Source: Epichloe hybrida
Taxonomy: Eukaryota > Ascomycota > Sordariomycetes > Hypocreales > Clavicipitaceae
Length of the DNA stretch: 64,000 bases
Direction of reading: 5' to 3'
Assembly: GCA_019022495.1 (NCBI GenBank)
Contig: JAFEKR010000003.1
Span: 2,728,001 to 2,792,000, forward strand
Shown: positions 22,249-34,728 of the stretch, piece by piece
How positions within the stretch are numbered: the stretch's first letter is position 1
Layout of the letters: the number at the start of each line of letters is the position of its first letter
The notes under the pieces: model-generated
What the model was told of the DNA's origin: nothing
Database searches by the model: none
What the model saw: the letters and a program-made list of their open reading frames with translations, nothing else
Position numbers and translations under genes: made by a program

Positions 22249-24524
22249 CTATAACCTTACTAGGTATTATAGAAGCTAGGCTTAAAGGATTAAGCCTTAT
22301 ACCTTATCCTTATAATTAAGGGCTAGATAAATTTGCCTTAGGGAATCTGTCTTATAATATTCTAGGAATAAGGAAAGCATAGGACTTAAATATAGCCTCC
22401 CTATATAATAATTAGTTAAGACTATAAGCTAGATATTATATAGTAGTTATATATATACAAGTTATTAATAATAATAGATTATAATGTTATTTAATAGCTA
22501 AAGATAATGCCTCTTTAATATCCTATAAAATGCTTTTTAGAGGTAAGGGTATATAAGCATATATTTTACGTATAGTAAGCATAAGAAAAGGGAACCTTTT
22601 TATATTAAAAGGAATAAAAAAGTTATATTTAACCTTATATTTTTAGGTCTTAAGGTTCGCTTACTTTATGTAATAAAAGACTGCATTTTATTAGCATATT
22701 CCCACTATATACGTAGTATATATATAGACTACACTGCTTTTGCTTTAACTAGGAAATATCCTAAAAAGAGTAGCGCTCTTTACTATTAGTCTCCTTAGGA
22801 CTAGTACTATAAGTCACTATATATTTAAGATATATAATATCTAAAGAATGCCTATTAACTTAATATTTTATGTATAATCTAGTATTAAGGCCTTAGGGAT
22901 ACCTAATAAAAAACTCCTATATAAAATTAGTATAGGAGCCTTATATATAAAGCCTATTACTTATATCTTAGTAACTAATCTAAGCTATTTACTAGTCTTA
23001 ATAATAAATTAGCCCCTAATCCTTATTACTATTTATAACTAGCTAATATAGTAAATAGTCCTCCTTTTTCTAAATTAAGAGATAAGTAATATAAGCCCTA
23101 TTATAAGGATATTAGTAAATAATATATATAGGGACACTATATAACTTACTACTTTATCTTTCTCTTTAGTATTTTATTAATATCTGTAGTTTTTAAATAG
23201 CTAGTATATTTAGTTCTTATATTACTAATAAGCTTTATATTAAATTCTTTATTTTACTACTTATTATACTTAATAAGCATTAGTTTAATATAAGGGCAAA
23301 CCTTAAGCCCTATATATATATAACTTATACACTAAAATTAGCTTACTTATTATATTATTAGGAAATAGCTCCTAGGTAAATTAGTAAACTAATATATAGG
23401 TATAAAATATATATTATATATAAATAGTAATATAAGGGTAGTCTTATTTATCTTCCTAAAGTAAATAAGAGAGAATTAGATCTAGTATATGCTTAGCTTA
23501 AGTTAGGAATAAATTATAAATCTATATACTTATAATACTTACTTACTTTTAAATAATTTCCTTTATATTATTCTTACCTATAATATTAATATTATAATTA
23601 AGTATAGGGATTATATAAAGGATACTATTTATATAAGCCTTAGGATAGCTAGGTAAAGTAAGGTAATTAATAATATACTATATATTAATTATACTTTTAC
23701 TACTCTTTATAACTATAATACTAGTAGTATTAATTATAGACTATATAAAATAAGTATATATTATATTATATTTATAGAATATACTTACCTAAGGTATATT
23801 AAAAATATAGTAAATTAATATAAATTCTTTAGAAGTATCCTATAAAGTATTTAGTAAATACTTAATATATATAGTATATATAAATAAAGTATAAACCTTA
23901 TTAGTATTACTTCCCTAGCGCTAAATAATATTAGGTATAGTTAAGGTAACTTATAATTATATTTAAGTTAGTATAATAATTTAAGATATAAATAATATAG
24001 TAATTATTAAATTATAGTATATTAGAAGTATTATAAGACTTAGTAAAGGGATTTCTTTATATATATTTAAGATCTTTAAGAAAATTTTATATATAGTTAG
24101 TATATACTAGGCTAATACTAGCTATATGCTAAGCATATACTAGGTATATATAATATATTATCTTTTTACTTAATCTATAGTTTACTTCTTTTACTAAGCT
24201 AAATACCTATAATAAATTACTAAAAGTATAGTTATATATAAAATATATATACTCTATATTTATGCTAATTATATTATCTTTATTATAGATTACTCTTTTA
24301 AGTTAGTATAGTTATAATAGTTCCCTTACTTCCTTATTATATATATATTATATATACTATATTATAAGTATATTTATACTAATATATTATAAGGACTAGT
24401 ATATATAAGGTATATATTACTTTATAGGTATATTCTTATACTAATATACTATAGGGCTTAGTATATATGTAGTATATGCGTTATATATATAATCATTTTT
24501 CACCGCCTGCCTAATGCGGGTTAT
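22249..24524. other. A+T-rich mutated DNA at the right side of the block
   Basis: About 2.3 kb of RIP-like sequence between element C and the right inverted repeat. Short stretches on the minus strand near 22280-22400 can be read with TAA/TAG stops at possible Gln positions, suggesting another buried coding relic, but I cannot name it. Confidence 0.45.
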
Positions 24525-24571
24525 AAGGCTCTACCCTAGATACGAGATTAACTTTGTTAGAGCCGAGATTT
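24525..24571 (-). repeat. Right 47-base terminal inverted repeat of the A+T-rich block
   Basis: Perfect inverted copy of 6937-6983, again on the composition boundary, with A+T-rich DNA to its left and genic DNA to its right. No convincing direct target duplication is seen immediately outside the two copies (left ...GTTACAGC, right ACTATGTG...). Confidence 0.93.
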
Positions 24572-25423
24572 ACTATGTGCCCCTCCCCTCCTCCTGCGGC
24601 GTCCTGCCTGCCCCGCCGTTCATAGCTGAGGCTGACGCTGTGAGCGGATGCATCCACTGACACCAATCAATGTGGCGTGGCCATGCCATTCATTCCCCTC
24701 GCTCGACAAGACGCTGCCATCGACAGCCAATCATGCCATATGAGTGCTGCTCATGTTGTCCGTATGTACGTCTTGTTACCGACGTCATTCACAATTCCCT
24801 CCACTGGTCGTCCACAACTGCTTGGTGTAAACGTCTATTCATTAATTTCAAAATAGATTCTCATTGGTCAAGGTCTAATAAAACCAGCTGCCGCAAACCA
24901 GGTCATGGCGAGGACCGGGCCCAATACCCCCGTATCAACAACTCCTTCACTTTCTACCTCGTGGGCGCTGTTTTGTTTGAGAATACATGAAATACATCAA
25001 AATTGTTCGGAAACCTTTCGGCCAGTCCGGCAGGGTCTCCAAGCTGCGTGAGTCTCATGGACCTCGAGGGAGAAGAAGAAAAGTCTTGTCGCAGCAAGAC
25101 CAAAGGCTAAGGAAGGAATAATCCTACCCAACAGGCATCGGTATCGTGCGCCAACTCCCGAGACACTCGCGTAGCATTGTACCACTATTCAGATTCAGGC
25201 TGTGTTCTGAATCATCAAACAACAAAAGAAAACGCCTGTTTCAAGGTATGCATCCAACGACACACGACTCAAGGCCACCGGCTCTGGAGAATCATCTTCG
25301 TCGTGGTAGGCCACCAAGCAAAACAAAAACAGATGGTGATATAAGAACGCCAGCCCTCCCAGCATGTATAAGTGGTTTCAACCGTGTAGTATCGACAGTT
25401 GTCGACAGCCGTGAAGTGCTACT
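24572..25423. other. Intergenic DNA right of the block, 3' of the PH-domain gene
   Basis: 852 bases of ordinary composition. The open frames here are short and without recognisable content. The right part is probably 3' untranslated sequence of the minus-strand PH-domain gene. Confidence 0.5.
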
Positions 25424-28400
25424 TCAGAAGGCTTGGCCTTGATGTTGGCCGTGAGCAGGTAGTTGCCCAGAACCATACTGGCCCTGGGGTGGTATGCCTG
25501 GAGATGGTGGTCCCATGGGTCGGGAAAAACTGCCGGGACCGCCATGGGGTGGTGGTGGTGGTGGTGGCGGCGGACCAGCTACCCCTCGTACAGCACCGGC
25601 ATACGGCGGCGGTTGAGGACTGGGAGTTCTAGGGCCCACGCCGTGTCCTCCAGCGGCGAGATGGCCGCCATACTGAGGTGAATTTGCGGCGGCTCGGTGC
25701 TGGACGTACTGTTCTGGTGTCAGCGCTCTTCTTCCTGATGCAGTTCCTGATCTTGGGCCGGATCCAGCATAAGTGCCGGCGGGCTGCCATGCCATTTTCC
25801 TTTGGACAGAGTCCATGGATTCGTGTCTCGCATGACCCGATTGCGGCCTATTTGCGTGTGACCACTGCTCCGGGAAGTCATGACCTGGCGCTTGACCAGA
25901 CCTGGGGGGTTGGGTCTGGGTTCGCGGCACCGCGGCAGATGCACCGTAATTGACAGTGGGGCCAAAATTTACCTCGGGGAGCTCAAATTCTGAGCCCTTT
26001 TGCATCGGGGGCTCTCCACCTCCAGCAGTTCTCATCACCCCGGCGCGCGGCCGCTCATCACCACTGTACCCATTGGGTCCACCATATCCGGCAGCTTGTT
26101 GATGTGGAGGAGGGATCGGTCGGGGCTCATGTCCGGGTGGAGGGCGTCCACGATACGGTTCGGATGTGTAGTGATCTATTATGTGATCGGGCGTAATGCT
26201 GTTCGTTTGTCTTGGTACTGGTTTTCGGTGAGGATGGCCGGGTGGCGGACCACGACCACCGGGTCCACCGGGCCCAGGTCGATGGTTTCCGTAATGTCCA
26301 GGAGGTCCGTTAGGCGGCGGTCCTTGGCCGGGAGGCGGTCTTCCACGACCATACGGGCCAGGTGGTCCTCCGGGTCCGGGAGGGAACCTCAATTGATCGG
26401 GCCGAGAACCTTGCTGTTGGGGATTGGGTGATCGTGGCGGGCCACCCTGACCTGGCGGGTAGGGAGGGCGGTTGCTTCCAGAGGTCCCGGGACGTGAGTT
26501 GGGATTTTGTCCATGAGGGCTTGTTGGCGGTCCCATGGGAGATCTAAGATGTTGATTAGGGATGTCAGGGGCGGATGGCTGTAAACGCTGTGCCGGTGAT
26601 CGGTCCTGGTTTTCTGAGCTCACACCTGGACGAGGACCGCCGTGGTTAGTGTTGGCCCCTATTGAGTGGTCGTGGGAATATGCAGAGGGTCCTGGAAACA
26701 CACCATCCTCACCCTCCCTGCTTCTCGGCGGATAACTGTTTTGGTCATCAACCGGGTTACCCATGCCACCAGCTGTGGCCATCTGAGCAAGCGTCGAGCT
26801 AGACAAACGACTGTTGGCTCGTCGGAGCTCAGGAGAATGATAGGCTTTGCTCGTAGGTCGAGCCTGAGATCCGTGACTAAACGCGGGAGGTCGCTGAACC
26901 GGCTCCGGAGTCTGGAGACTTCTCATCGCTTCCAAGTTGTGCATTGGCGGCGGTGGCGACGTCGTCAAATCCTCGTCAGAACTATTACCGGGTTCTGCCG
27001 GTGTCATCCGACCTGGAGGACCACCACGAAGAGGAAGCTGTGATCGCTGCGGAGAGCCGCCGGGGCCACCATAATCATTTCGAGAACCAAGATTGGGGTC
27101 TGAGACGTTGCGCATATGATGGGGTTCACGTCCGGCCTGCGAAAGACATGGTGAGCTATTTCCTCAAAAACGACCCAGGGGTTTCAATACCCATGAGAAA
27201 GATATACGATAGACGTACTGATTCATCCGCAAAGCCAACTTTGGGTCTGTTGCCCCCGCTGCCAAAGCTCAGTCTGTTACTGGAGCGGCTAGCACTACGA
27301 GAGTGAGACCTGGTTCCATCCTCCAAGGCGTTCATCCTAGTACCCGTGGATTCCTTGAGACGTTTCCGCCATTCTCGTTCTGCCCAATTGGAGCTGCTCT
27401 CGTCAAGGATCAAATTCGAAATATCCAGGACTTCCAAGTAACCGTATTTCTTGTGCTTGGGCATGGCAAACATGAGTGAGCGGGGATCCAAGATGCTTGC
27501 GACCAGCTTGCCAGGGCGGCCATAGAGAGCAAAGGCATCCCAGGCAGGGATCAGGAAGCGTAGGAGCATTTCGAAGCCGCTCACGGCAGGGTGGACTTCA
27601 GGCATGATGAAGATGAATCCTTCAGTGGTAGAAGGGGGGTCAGCGTGCACAGTAACGTTGCCCTCAATTTTGAGTAACGTGGAAGCATCCACCAAAGACT
27701 TGGCTTGAGGATAGATGGCATATGCCGAATATGCATCGGTAATAGTTGCAATTGGCTGGGCCTTCTTTTGCTTCTTTCCATCCTTCCTTGTGTCGTAGAA
27801 TTTGATGTCGCCTTTGAGAACGGGGGCGTGAGAGCGATCATAAGGAGATCTCTTCTTGAGTCCCTTCTGCATCTTTTGGAACTCTTTCTCGTCGGGTGGA
27901 GAAATGACACACCAGCAACGGCGCCACGGCACACCGGCTCCAAACCGAACCCTGACCCACTGCTCTGACTTTATCCTCGATCTTTCCATTATTACATTGA
28001 TGTTGTTGAGTGTCTTGCCCCTGCCTGCGATCAATGCACCAGTGTAAGCCTCTTGAAGCGTAGAGTGTTCGTACATGGCAAGACGGATGCCAGCCGTCCA
28101 TTGGATCAAAGAATGATATGAGTTGAAATGGAGCAGATATCGATTCCTGCCCGCTGTGGAAATGCTAAGGATATTTTGCAATGGCTGCTCATCATTAGAC
28201 CGAGTTGGTAACGATTCGATCTGCAAAATGCAAAATGTGTCAGTATTTGTCTTTGTTGTTTATGCGGCAAGCTCCGTGTGCCATTATCTCCATTCGTTCA
28301 CGTCATTTCCCTCTCGCGTTTTCCTTTCCGTGTTGACGGTGTGTTTGGGGCGCGAACAGGCTTACCATCTTAATTGAAGCATCTGTAAGATTGATAAACT

Positions 28401-28991
28401 TGGGCAGGACTTCGCCATCTTCACCGGCAGCATCCAACTCGGCCGCATCCCAAAGCGACAAAACTGTGCCGACAAGTTGAGCGAAGCATTCGGTCCATGT
28501 CCTATCAGTGTTTGGTTTTCCCTCTAACACAGTAAAGTGATTAGTAGTAGTTCTTGTCGTCAAGAACGCGCGTGACTGAGAGAAATTGAGGTGCGTGACA
28601 TACGAGTGTTTTGATCGTCTAATTTGAGAAAATAGCCCTCCTGATACAGTTTGTTCGAGTGACTGTTCAGCAGAGTGAATATAGGCTGGAGCTCGGGAAT
28701 AGTATCTTCATTGATGTCCATGATGGGCGGTTGGTAGGTCTGAACCATGGACAGAGGCCGCGATGAACTGCGCTGTCGCTGCTGTGGAGGGCTGCTAGTT
28801 GGGGATCCGTTTAGCGGGCTTCCATAATCTGGCCGCGAGGGTGGCGTAGCAGGTCGTCGAACAGCGTCGATGTTGTGGTTAGGAAAAGGGTTCGACGAGT
28901 GGTGCTTCTTCTTGAGGTTTACGCCGTTGAGTTCGTTGGGCGGTGATGCGGGTGGGGATGGAGTCTTTGCACCAGCAGAGAACTGGGACAT
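25424..28991 (-). CDS. PH-domain protein of the Skg3/CAF120 type
   Basis: Minus-strand exons are 28604-28991, 28366-28523, 27219-28220 and 25424-27136, with introns 28524-28603, 28221-28365 and 27137-27218. Joined they encode about 1086 residues. After a Pro/Ser-rich N-terminus (about 1-90), two PH-like folds occupy about residues 115-235 and 255-420. They include the motifs YQEGYFLKLDD, SLIQWTAGIRLAMYEH and WRRCWCVISPP, characteristic of fungal CAF120/Skg3 proteins. The C-terminal half is a long Pro/Gly/Gln-rich disordered tail ending GQAF. Yeast CAF120 is associated with the CCR4-NOT deadenylase and Skg3 with the bud neck; by family, a cortical or mRNA-decay role is likely but not shown here. 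Splice junctions keep the frame throughout. The last junction (27219 to 27136) is the least certain. Confidence 0.85.
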
Positions 28992-30854
28992 GAAGGAAAG
29001 AACTGGAGTGGCAGAGAGTCAGCAGAGAGTCAGTATTGACGTAGTTGTGGCCGGGTCGTATGCACATTGACAAGTCGAAAAAGGTTAAAAGTAAAAGGAG
29101 TGCGGCGCAGAACAGCAAAAGGAAGGAAGCAGTGCCGGCCGGAAGTATGATGCGCGGGCGCTGACGTGCCAAGGGGGCAGGGCAATTGAATCACGAAGCC
29201 CCCAGGCAAGTCGAGCAGTCGGGGGCAGCATGTACATGTACATAGCGGGGGGGGGGGGGACTGGGCCAGGGACGGCGCGGGCTGGTGGGTTGGTGGGCTG
29301 GTTGCCAGCGCTCGCCGTGTCTGATCAATCAATGATGCGCCAACGAGGCAATCACGGCACCAGCCATGCCAGCAGCCATGACGCCTGGATCCATTGACAG
29401 ATCCCGAAATGGAGTGACAACGCGACCGGGGTGTCCAGGTGCGCTGTGCGGCTGGATTGGTGGACTGGTGGGACGCGCAGAATGTGGATCATTATTGGTC
29501 TCAGTGCCTTGCTGTGTGTGGGTTGGTGTGGGTGATGAGTTGTGGACATTGCTTGAATGGAATGAGAGAAAGAAAAAAATCCGAAAATTAATAATAGCAC
29601 CGACCTCGATTGCGACCCATGTTCGCTATTAAAAGTACCCGAACCCAGGTTTGTCGTTTCCAGAAGCAGAGGCAAAGAGAGGGCGATCGACGGTGAGTCG
29701 TCGGGCGGTTTGGGTGCACCTGTTGATACGAAGTGCGAACTTGGACACGAACGAGAATGAAGTCGGCAGCAAATACGGATTATGTCGCAAAAGGCTTTTT
29801 TTTGCTTGGTCGCGTCGATTCCAAAGGTCCCTGGCGAGAGGCGTGAGTGCAGGCGGCCGTAGACGTAGACGAAGACGGTGGAATGGCGGCTGATAGACAG
29901 ACAGACAGACAGACAAGACAGGTCCGGTGATGGTTCGATGTCGAGTAGGTGAGCAGCCGGGGAGTAAGGTATCGGAAGAAAAGGTATGCACGCCCAGAAG
30001 GATGAAATCTGGGGAAATGGAAAGCTACTTGTACAATCCTGACTGTGGATTAGTTCATCCGCAATACTCCGTACACCGCCAGCAGAGATAAAGATCAAGG
30101 TAAGGTCTGCGGAACGAGCAAATCCCGGTCTCAAGCGCAATCGACAAGCGGGAGGTGATGGGAAGGTGTGAGACGAGCGAGGGTGTGAGCACGGATACGT
30201 CGGGCACCAAACGCACCAAACAAGACAAGGCAGGCAGAGCCAAGACTTTATTAGGGCGGTTGCCAGCGAGACACGACACCACGTAATATTAATGAAGGCG
30301 ACTGATGAAGTAGAAGGAAGGAGGAGAGGGGGAATAGGGGGACAGGGGGGAAAGGGGGGAAGGATGGGATCTTTTTCCAAGGACAAAGAGAAGAACAAAG
30401 TTGAGAAAGAAGATGCGAAAGCAAAGGCAAAGGAAAGGGGACAAAAATAACAAAGAACAAAATCATGCAATGAATGCTTGCTGCGCTGCGGCGGTCAAGT
30501 CCGTACCTCCAGTTATACAGTCGCAATGGGGCAATCTGGCCTGTCTCGTGTTGTAATCAGTCGAAATTCCGCTTTGCCTGTTCTCGGCAGTAAAAACCTC
30601 AGCAGAAGATCGGGTATTATAATGAGTTCAAGGCTAGACTTTTGCCGCCGTGGATGCCGAGTAAAAGAATCGTGCCTTTTTCGAATGTCTGGCTGATTTT
30701 TTTAATTCGATCTGACTGACATTCGAGGGCCGAGGGCCTACTTCTTGCACATGCGCTAATGGCTGCGTGGCAGGCGAGTAGAATGAGCGACGTCACCGAC
30801 GAATGGCGCTGAGGTCTCGGCGTGGAAGTTTAAATCGTATGTAAATCGGTGGCT

Positions 30855-30868
30855 GTACGGATCCGTAC
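30855..30868. repeat. Dispersed palindrome GTACGGATCCGTAC
   Basis: Perfect 14-base palindrome. The core TACGGATCCGTA recurs at 31554-31565, 32140-32151, 52898-52909 and 59578-59589, always between genes. Related CGGAGTAC and CCGTACGGAGT words occur near 32530-32560, 35105-35135 and 52960-53000. Confidence 0.8.
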
Positions 30869-31178
30869 GTGCAAATCGTGCAGCAGTGACTAGCGTCGTT
30901 GATGAAGGAGGAATCGCCGATAAATCGTCACCCCGGCAGATGGGCATGTGCGCAGTACGGAGTATGAATCCTCGAATTCAAAAGAGACGCTTCACTTACT
31001 CCCTATAATAGAGGATGGACTTTGGGACAAGGTATATTTGCAGCGACCATGGGAACATGCGTTTCTTATTTAATAAGAAGCGCGCTGCTTCAGTCATCGA
31101 CCCCCTCCCATCCGGTGTCTCTCCGCCTAAGAATGAACCGGCGCTTGTCTCTCGTCTGAGGCGTTTCATAGACGAGTC

Positions 31179-31218
31179 ACGACGCTCTGGGACGCTCTGG
31201 GACGCTCTGGGACGCTCT
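31179..31218. repeat. 10-base tandem repeat GACGCTCTGG
   Basis: Four consecutive GACGCTCTGG-type units in an intergenic region. They create in-frame SGTLWDAL-like text in a spurious open frame. Confidence 0.8.
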
Positions 31219-31411
31219 GAAGGGTCCAGTTCGGGCGCGTGGCCGTGTCTCAGCATCCACGGACTACTTGACATGTATTCTCTGTGCGAGCGATCAAACA
31301 GTGTCCATCCGCACCTTGCAATATGCCAGGCACTGCAGCTCGGCGCTGGTTGGCTGTTGTTTGACCAACCGGAAACATGCAAACTAATTCATATGACAAC
31401 AAGCCCGCACC

Positions 31412-31460
31412 ACGGAGTGCCACGGAGTGCCACGGAGTCCCACGGAGTCCCACGGAGTGC
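31412..31460. repeat. 10-base tandem repeat CCACGGAGT(G/C)
   Basis: About five consecutive units of CCACGGAGTG or CCACGGAGTC. The word CGGAGT also occurs in the dispersed palindromes of the same region. Confidence 0.8.
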
Positions 31461-33424
31461 TTGGGCGTAAGTAGCACAGTCTGCTTGTTGACTTGTCTTG
31501 CAGGCTGATGATGCGATGAGTAAAGTAGGGTGTATGAGCGTATCGCCAGCCACTACGGATCCGTACAAAGGCTCAGTGGGCATCTACTCATCCGTAATAG
31601 TCCGTATTACAGCCGCGCCAACTGGCCATTACATTTGTTGTCGGCTTCTTTCTCGCCCAGCCCGGCTCGCCGGGGCTCGCCGGGACTCTACCGAGACTTG
31701 TTATAGTCCCGTCGTCAAGAAACTTCGGAAGAGCACAAAGCCGTTGACCGTAACTGTCGGGCGGCTTCGTCGGAAAATTCGTCAAGTGGCGGCCTTGAAA
31801 AGTTGGTTCGCAGGCCAGGTCAGTTTTCGACTGGGCTGTAATATCGAGCGAGTGAGTACGGATTACATACATGACTTCTGGACACGATACATGTACATAT
31901 AGACTACATCGGCATCTCGGCCGCTCCCACTATCCGCAAAGACGAAGACGCCCTACATAATACATACATGGTGGAATCGGTGGAATCGGTGGCATCACCA
32001 CCGGATTAATAGTGCGAGAAGTGGAGTGGGTTCCCGGATAATCACACGCCGTCGGTTTGGCTTGGCAGTTCAGTGCGGAAGGGAGGATACGAGATGCAGG
32101 GCTGCTGGCTAGGTCCACGGACTACGGATTACGGATTAGTACGGATCCGTATGTATGTACACCCCACTGTAGTCGTGGCTTCAAATCGATATTCACCACT
32201 GCCATTCTGACACGGGTCGTCGCCGCCTGAGACAGTAGAAAGGTGGGGGGGGCAGCGGGGCAGGGCAGGAACAAAAATCCAGGAGGCTTGTTGGATTTGC
32301 AACTTTGCAACTTTGCGCTCCAATCGATCTACCAGCAGGTGAGACACATGACGACAAAACATACAGGTTCAGCGCCTGGCCGCAGTGGATACAATGCACA
32401 TTGTCCAGCCTGGTGTCGTCAATGGACTTGGGTGATGGTGATAAACAGTCCGAGCAGACAATTTGACAGTCAGGCACCGGAAGAGGGTGTGAGAGGCCTA
32501 TTTGTTGGCGCGTCCTGTACGGATTACGTCCGTACTACGGAGTACGTAACAAGACTACGCATTACGGAGTACTTTGTCGCAGACGGCTGGAGCCAGTCAG
32601 GATGCGAGGGGCGGAGCTCGCAATGGTGCTTTCAGTGCCCAAGCGACTGGCCGGATGCTGCATCCCAGCCAAGTTTGATACTTGCTTGGGCGTTCTGGTC
32701 CTTTCGCCTTGACGTTATGCTCTCGTGGTCTTTCGTGAGAAATCTGATGTGATTGTGAATCTTGGCGCTATTGGGGACCTGTTATCGATTAAGATAAATC
32801 AGCTTGGTGGCAAGTCTCTTGACATGGCTTTGGCCGAGCCACCCTAGGGTTCTGAGCTACCCTAGGGGGCGATTCATCATCATGACCACTTTAAACAATA
32901 TAATTTTATGCTCCTTCTTTTCTTTATTTGTGACTAGTTTCTTGCTTCGTTCCATTCATCGTAATCCCAACTGGTAAGCTTCTATTACCTATGGCATGAA
33001 TCCCTGAACCCTCATGTTATGACCTTCTCTATGAGGCTCAGACTTCTGGTCTTCAACCCAGTGAAGGACGTCAAGTGAATAAACCGGATTATATCGCCGT
33101 CATTGGGCCACTCCTCTGAAGATTCACGTCCCAGTTCAAGGGGCCCTTCAAGGTGTAAAGGCCGAAGTGTGGACGACTCATGCTGCTCATGGCATTCTTT
33201 TTTTTTTGCAGATCCATGCTGACCCAACTGATGCACCAGCCAAATCGCGTCGTCACGTGCAGGCATCATGCCGCCGCCATGCTCACCAATCCTCGAAAAA
33301 CTCAACAATATTCAAAGTTCTCGTTGTCCTCCATCCCAACTCATAGACTGCAACCAAAGCGGATTTGCCATCGAGGCCGCGGTCAGCGACCCAACTGGGT
33401 CAACGCTGGAGTTTTGTAGTTGGA

Positions 33425-34728
33425 ATGCGCAAGTCACATTTCTCAGCGCTCGTGGCCATCTCAAGATCTTCATCGCGACAGCGCCAGCTCCCTGACCCGC
33501 TATGGCGGGGCTTTCAAGAGAGACGATATACCGCACATTCGGCTCCGGAGTCGTCTGATCGACAGACAAAGCATCTCAGCCTCCCTTTTCGGTTCGAGAC
33601 GGGCATTGGGCTATACGCAAAACGGCCTTCGCGGCCTTTTCCTCCACCCTTTACCTCACCTCCCTCGGGCTCGTTCTCGGATCCGCTGAGTACGCATCAT
33701 CGAAGTCGAGATCGTCGGGATCGTCCAGGATTTGTGAATGGGGAACTCATCAAGGGCCTCACTAATGGCGACGATGCCGTGTACGCGAGCGACTTCTTTA
33801 TCTGTGCCAACGATGGAGTTGGAGCTTGGGCGATGCGCCCTCGTGGCCATGCTGGGTAAGTTGCAGTGCTGATCAACCAGCTGAACGATTATAATCTGTT
33901 ACTAACCGAACCGACGACGACGCAGTCTCTGGTCACGACTAATCCTCCATTTCTGGGCGACAGAAATAGAAGAAGACATTGTCCGATCATCAGTCACGAA
34001 CACGTCTCACACACCCGACACGATTGCTATGCTCCAAACAGCGCACGAGAAGACTCTCGAAGCAACAGTTGCCCACGACTGGCAAGGCACTACTACTACT
34101 TGCGGCGCGCAACTACACTATCGACTCACAGAAGACAACGCATCAAATGCTCCTACGCCACTCCTGCTCGTCACCAACCTTGGAGACTGCCAGGTCATGG
34201 TGATTCGACCCCAGAAGAAGGAAGTCATCTTCAAGACGAAGGAACAATGGCATTGGTTCGACTGTCCCAGACAGCTGGGCACCAACAGCCCCGACACGCC
34301 CAAGGCCAATGCCGTTGCAGACCAAGTGGACTTGAAGGTCGGAGATGTCGTTCTCGCGATGAGTGATGGTGTCATTGATAATCTGTGGGAGCATGAGATC
34401 GTGGAGAGTATTGTGAAGAGCATCACCAGCTGGGAAACAGGTAGGTCAAAGATTCCGCAAGAAGAAAGAACCGGTGGTCGGCAAGGAGGTATGCAAGTCG
34501 CAGCGGCTGATCTGGTCGAGGCGGCGAGACTCATCGCCATGGATCCATTTGCGGAGAGCCCTTTCATGGAAAAAGGCATTGAAGAAGGATTGGCCAGTGA
34601 AGGAGGTATGTCTTTCTGCATTTCCACGCAGCACCTCTTTATCGAATTTTACGTATATTGACTCTGCCACTACAGGAAAACCTGATGATATAAGCGTAGT
34701 TGCTGCATTATGTGTCGAGAACGGGTGA
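33425..34728 (+). CDS. PTC7: Mitochondrial protein phosphatase 2C, PTC7 type
   Basis: Exons 33425-33855, 33926-34605 and 34676-34728, introns 33856-33925 and 34606-34675; about 387 residues. The Met at 33425 is preferred because the sequence after it is basic and Ser-rich (MRKSHFSALVAISRSSSR), like a mitochondrial targeting peptide; an in-frame upstream start at 33365 is possible. Metal-binding motifs of PP2C phosphatases are present: NDGVGAW, a GDC in TNLGDCQVMV, SDGVIDNLWEHE, and the terminal GKPDDISVVAA. The exon 1-2 junction gives RPRGHAGLWSRLILHFW, typical of the PTC7/Azr1 subfamily. In yeast Ptc7 dephosphorylates the mitochondrial coenzyme Q protein Coq7; the same role is inferred here. 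UTP23 follows on the same strand after about 600 bases. Confidence 0.9.

Larger units (their letters stand above)
6937..24571. mobile_element. 17.6-kb A+T-rich, RIP-like block bounded by inverted repeats, with nested elements
   Basis: The block is made largely of TA-rich sequence with almost no open frames, as expected of RIP (C-to-T change favouring CpA to TpA in ascomycetes). It is bounded by perfect 47-base inverted repeats. Five elements with intact target duplications are nested in it (8888-9500, 9710-11317, 11843-13731, 16452-18488, 18876-22240). Subtracting them and their duplications leaves about 8.1 kb of underlying DNA. The simplest reading is one large terminal-inverted-repeat DNA transposon that was mutated by RIP and then served as a landing site. 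Alternatively, two copies of a small repeat in opposite orientation happen to flank a heterochromatic block. No transposase can be read in the underlying DNA. Confidence 0.6.
28992..33424. other. 4.4-kb divergent intergenic region with short repeats
   Basis: The region lies between two divergent genes. The part next to 28992 is pyrimidine-rich on the minus strand and probably contains the long leader of the PH-domain gene. A minus-strand open frame at 29352-30470 is low-complexity Ser/Pro/Phe-rich and not convincing. An ACAG run lies near 29895-29915. Between 30850 and 32600 lie several TACGGATCCGTA palindromes and CGGAGTAC words plus two decamer arrays (annotated separately). No gene is supported. 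Confidence 0.5.

Noticed and set aside
6919..24586. CCCCTCC on both sides of the block as a target duplication
   Set aside because: The left copy (6919-6925) and right copy (24580-24586) do not abut the inverted repeats and are low-complexity, so chance is likely.
29352..30470. 372-codon open frame on the minus strand
   Set aside because: Low-complexity Ser/Pro/Phe/Leu text from a pyrimidine-rich leader, no domain; overlapping long frames exist in neighbouring frames.
31015..31470. 151-codon plus-strand open frame
   Set aside because: Spans both decamer arrays; no coding character outside them.
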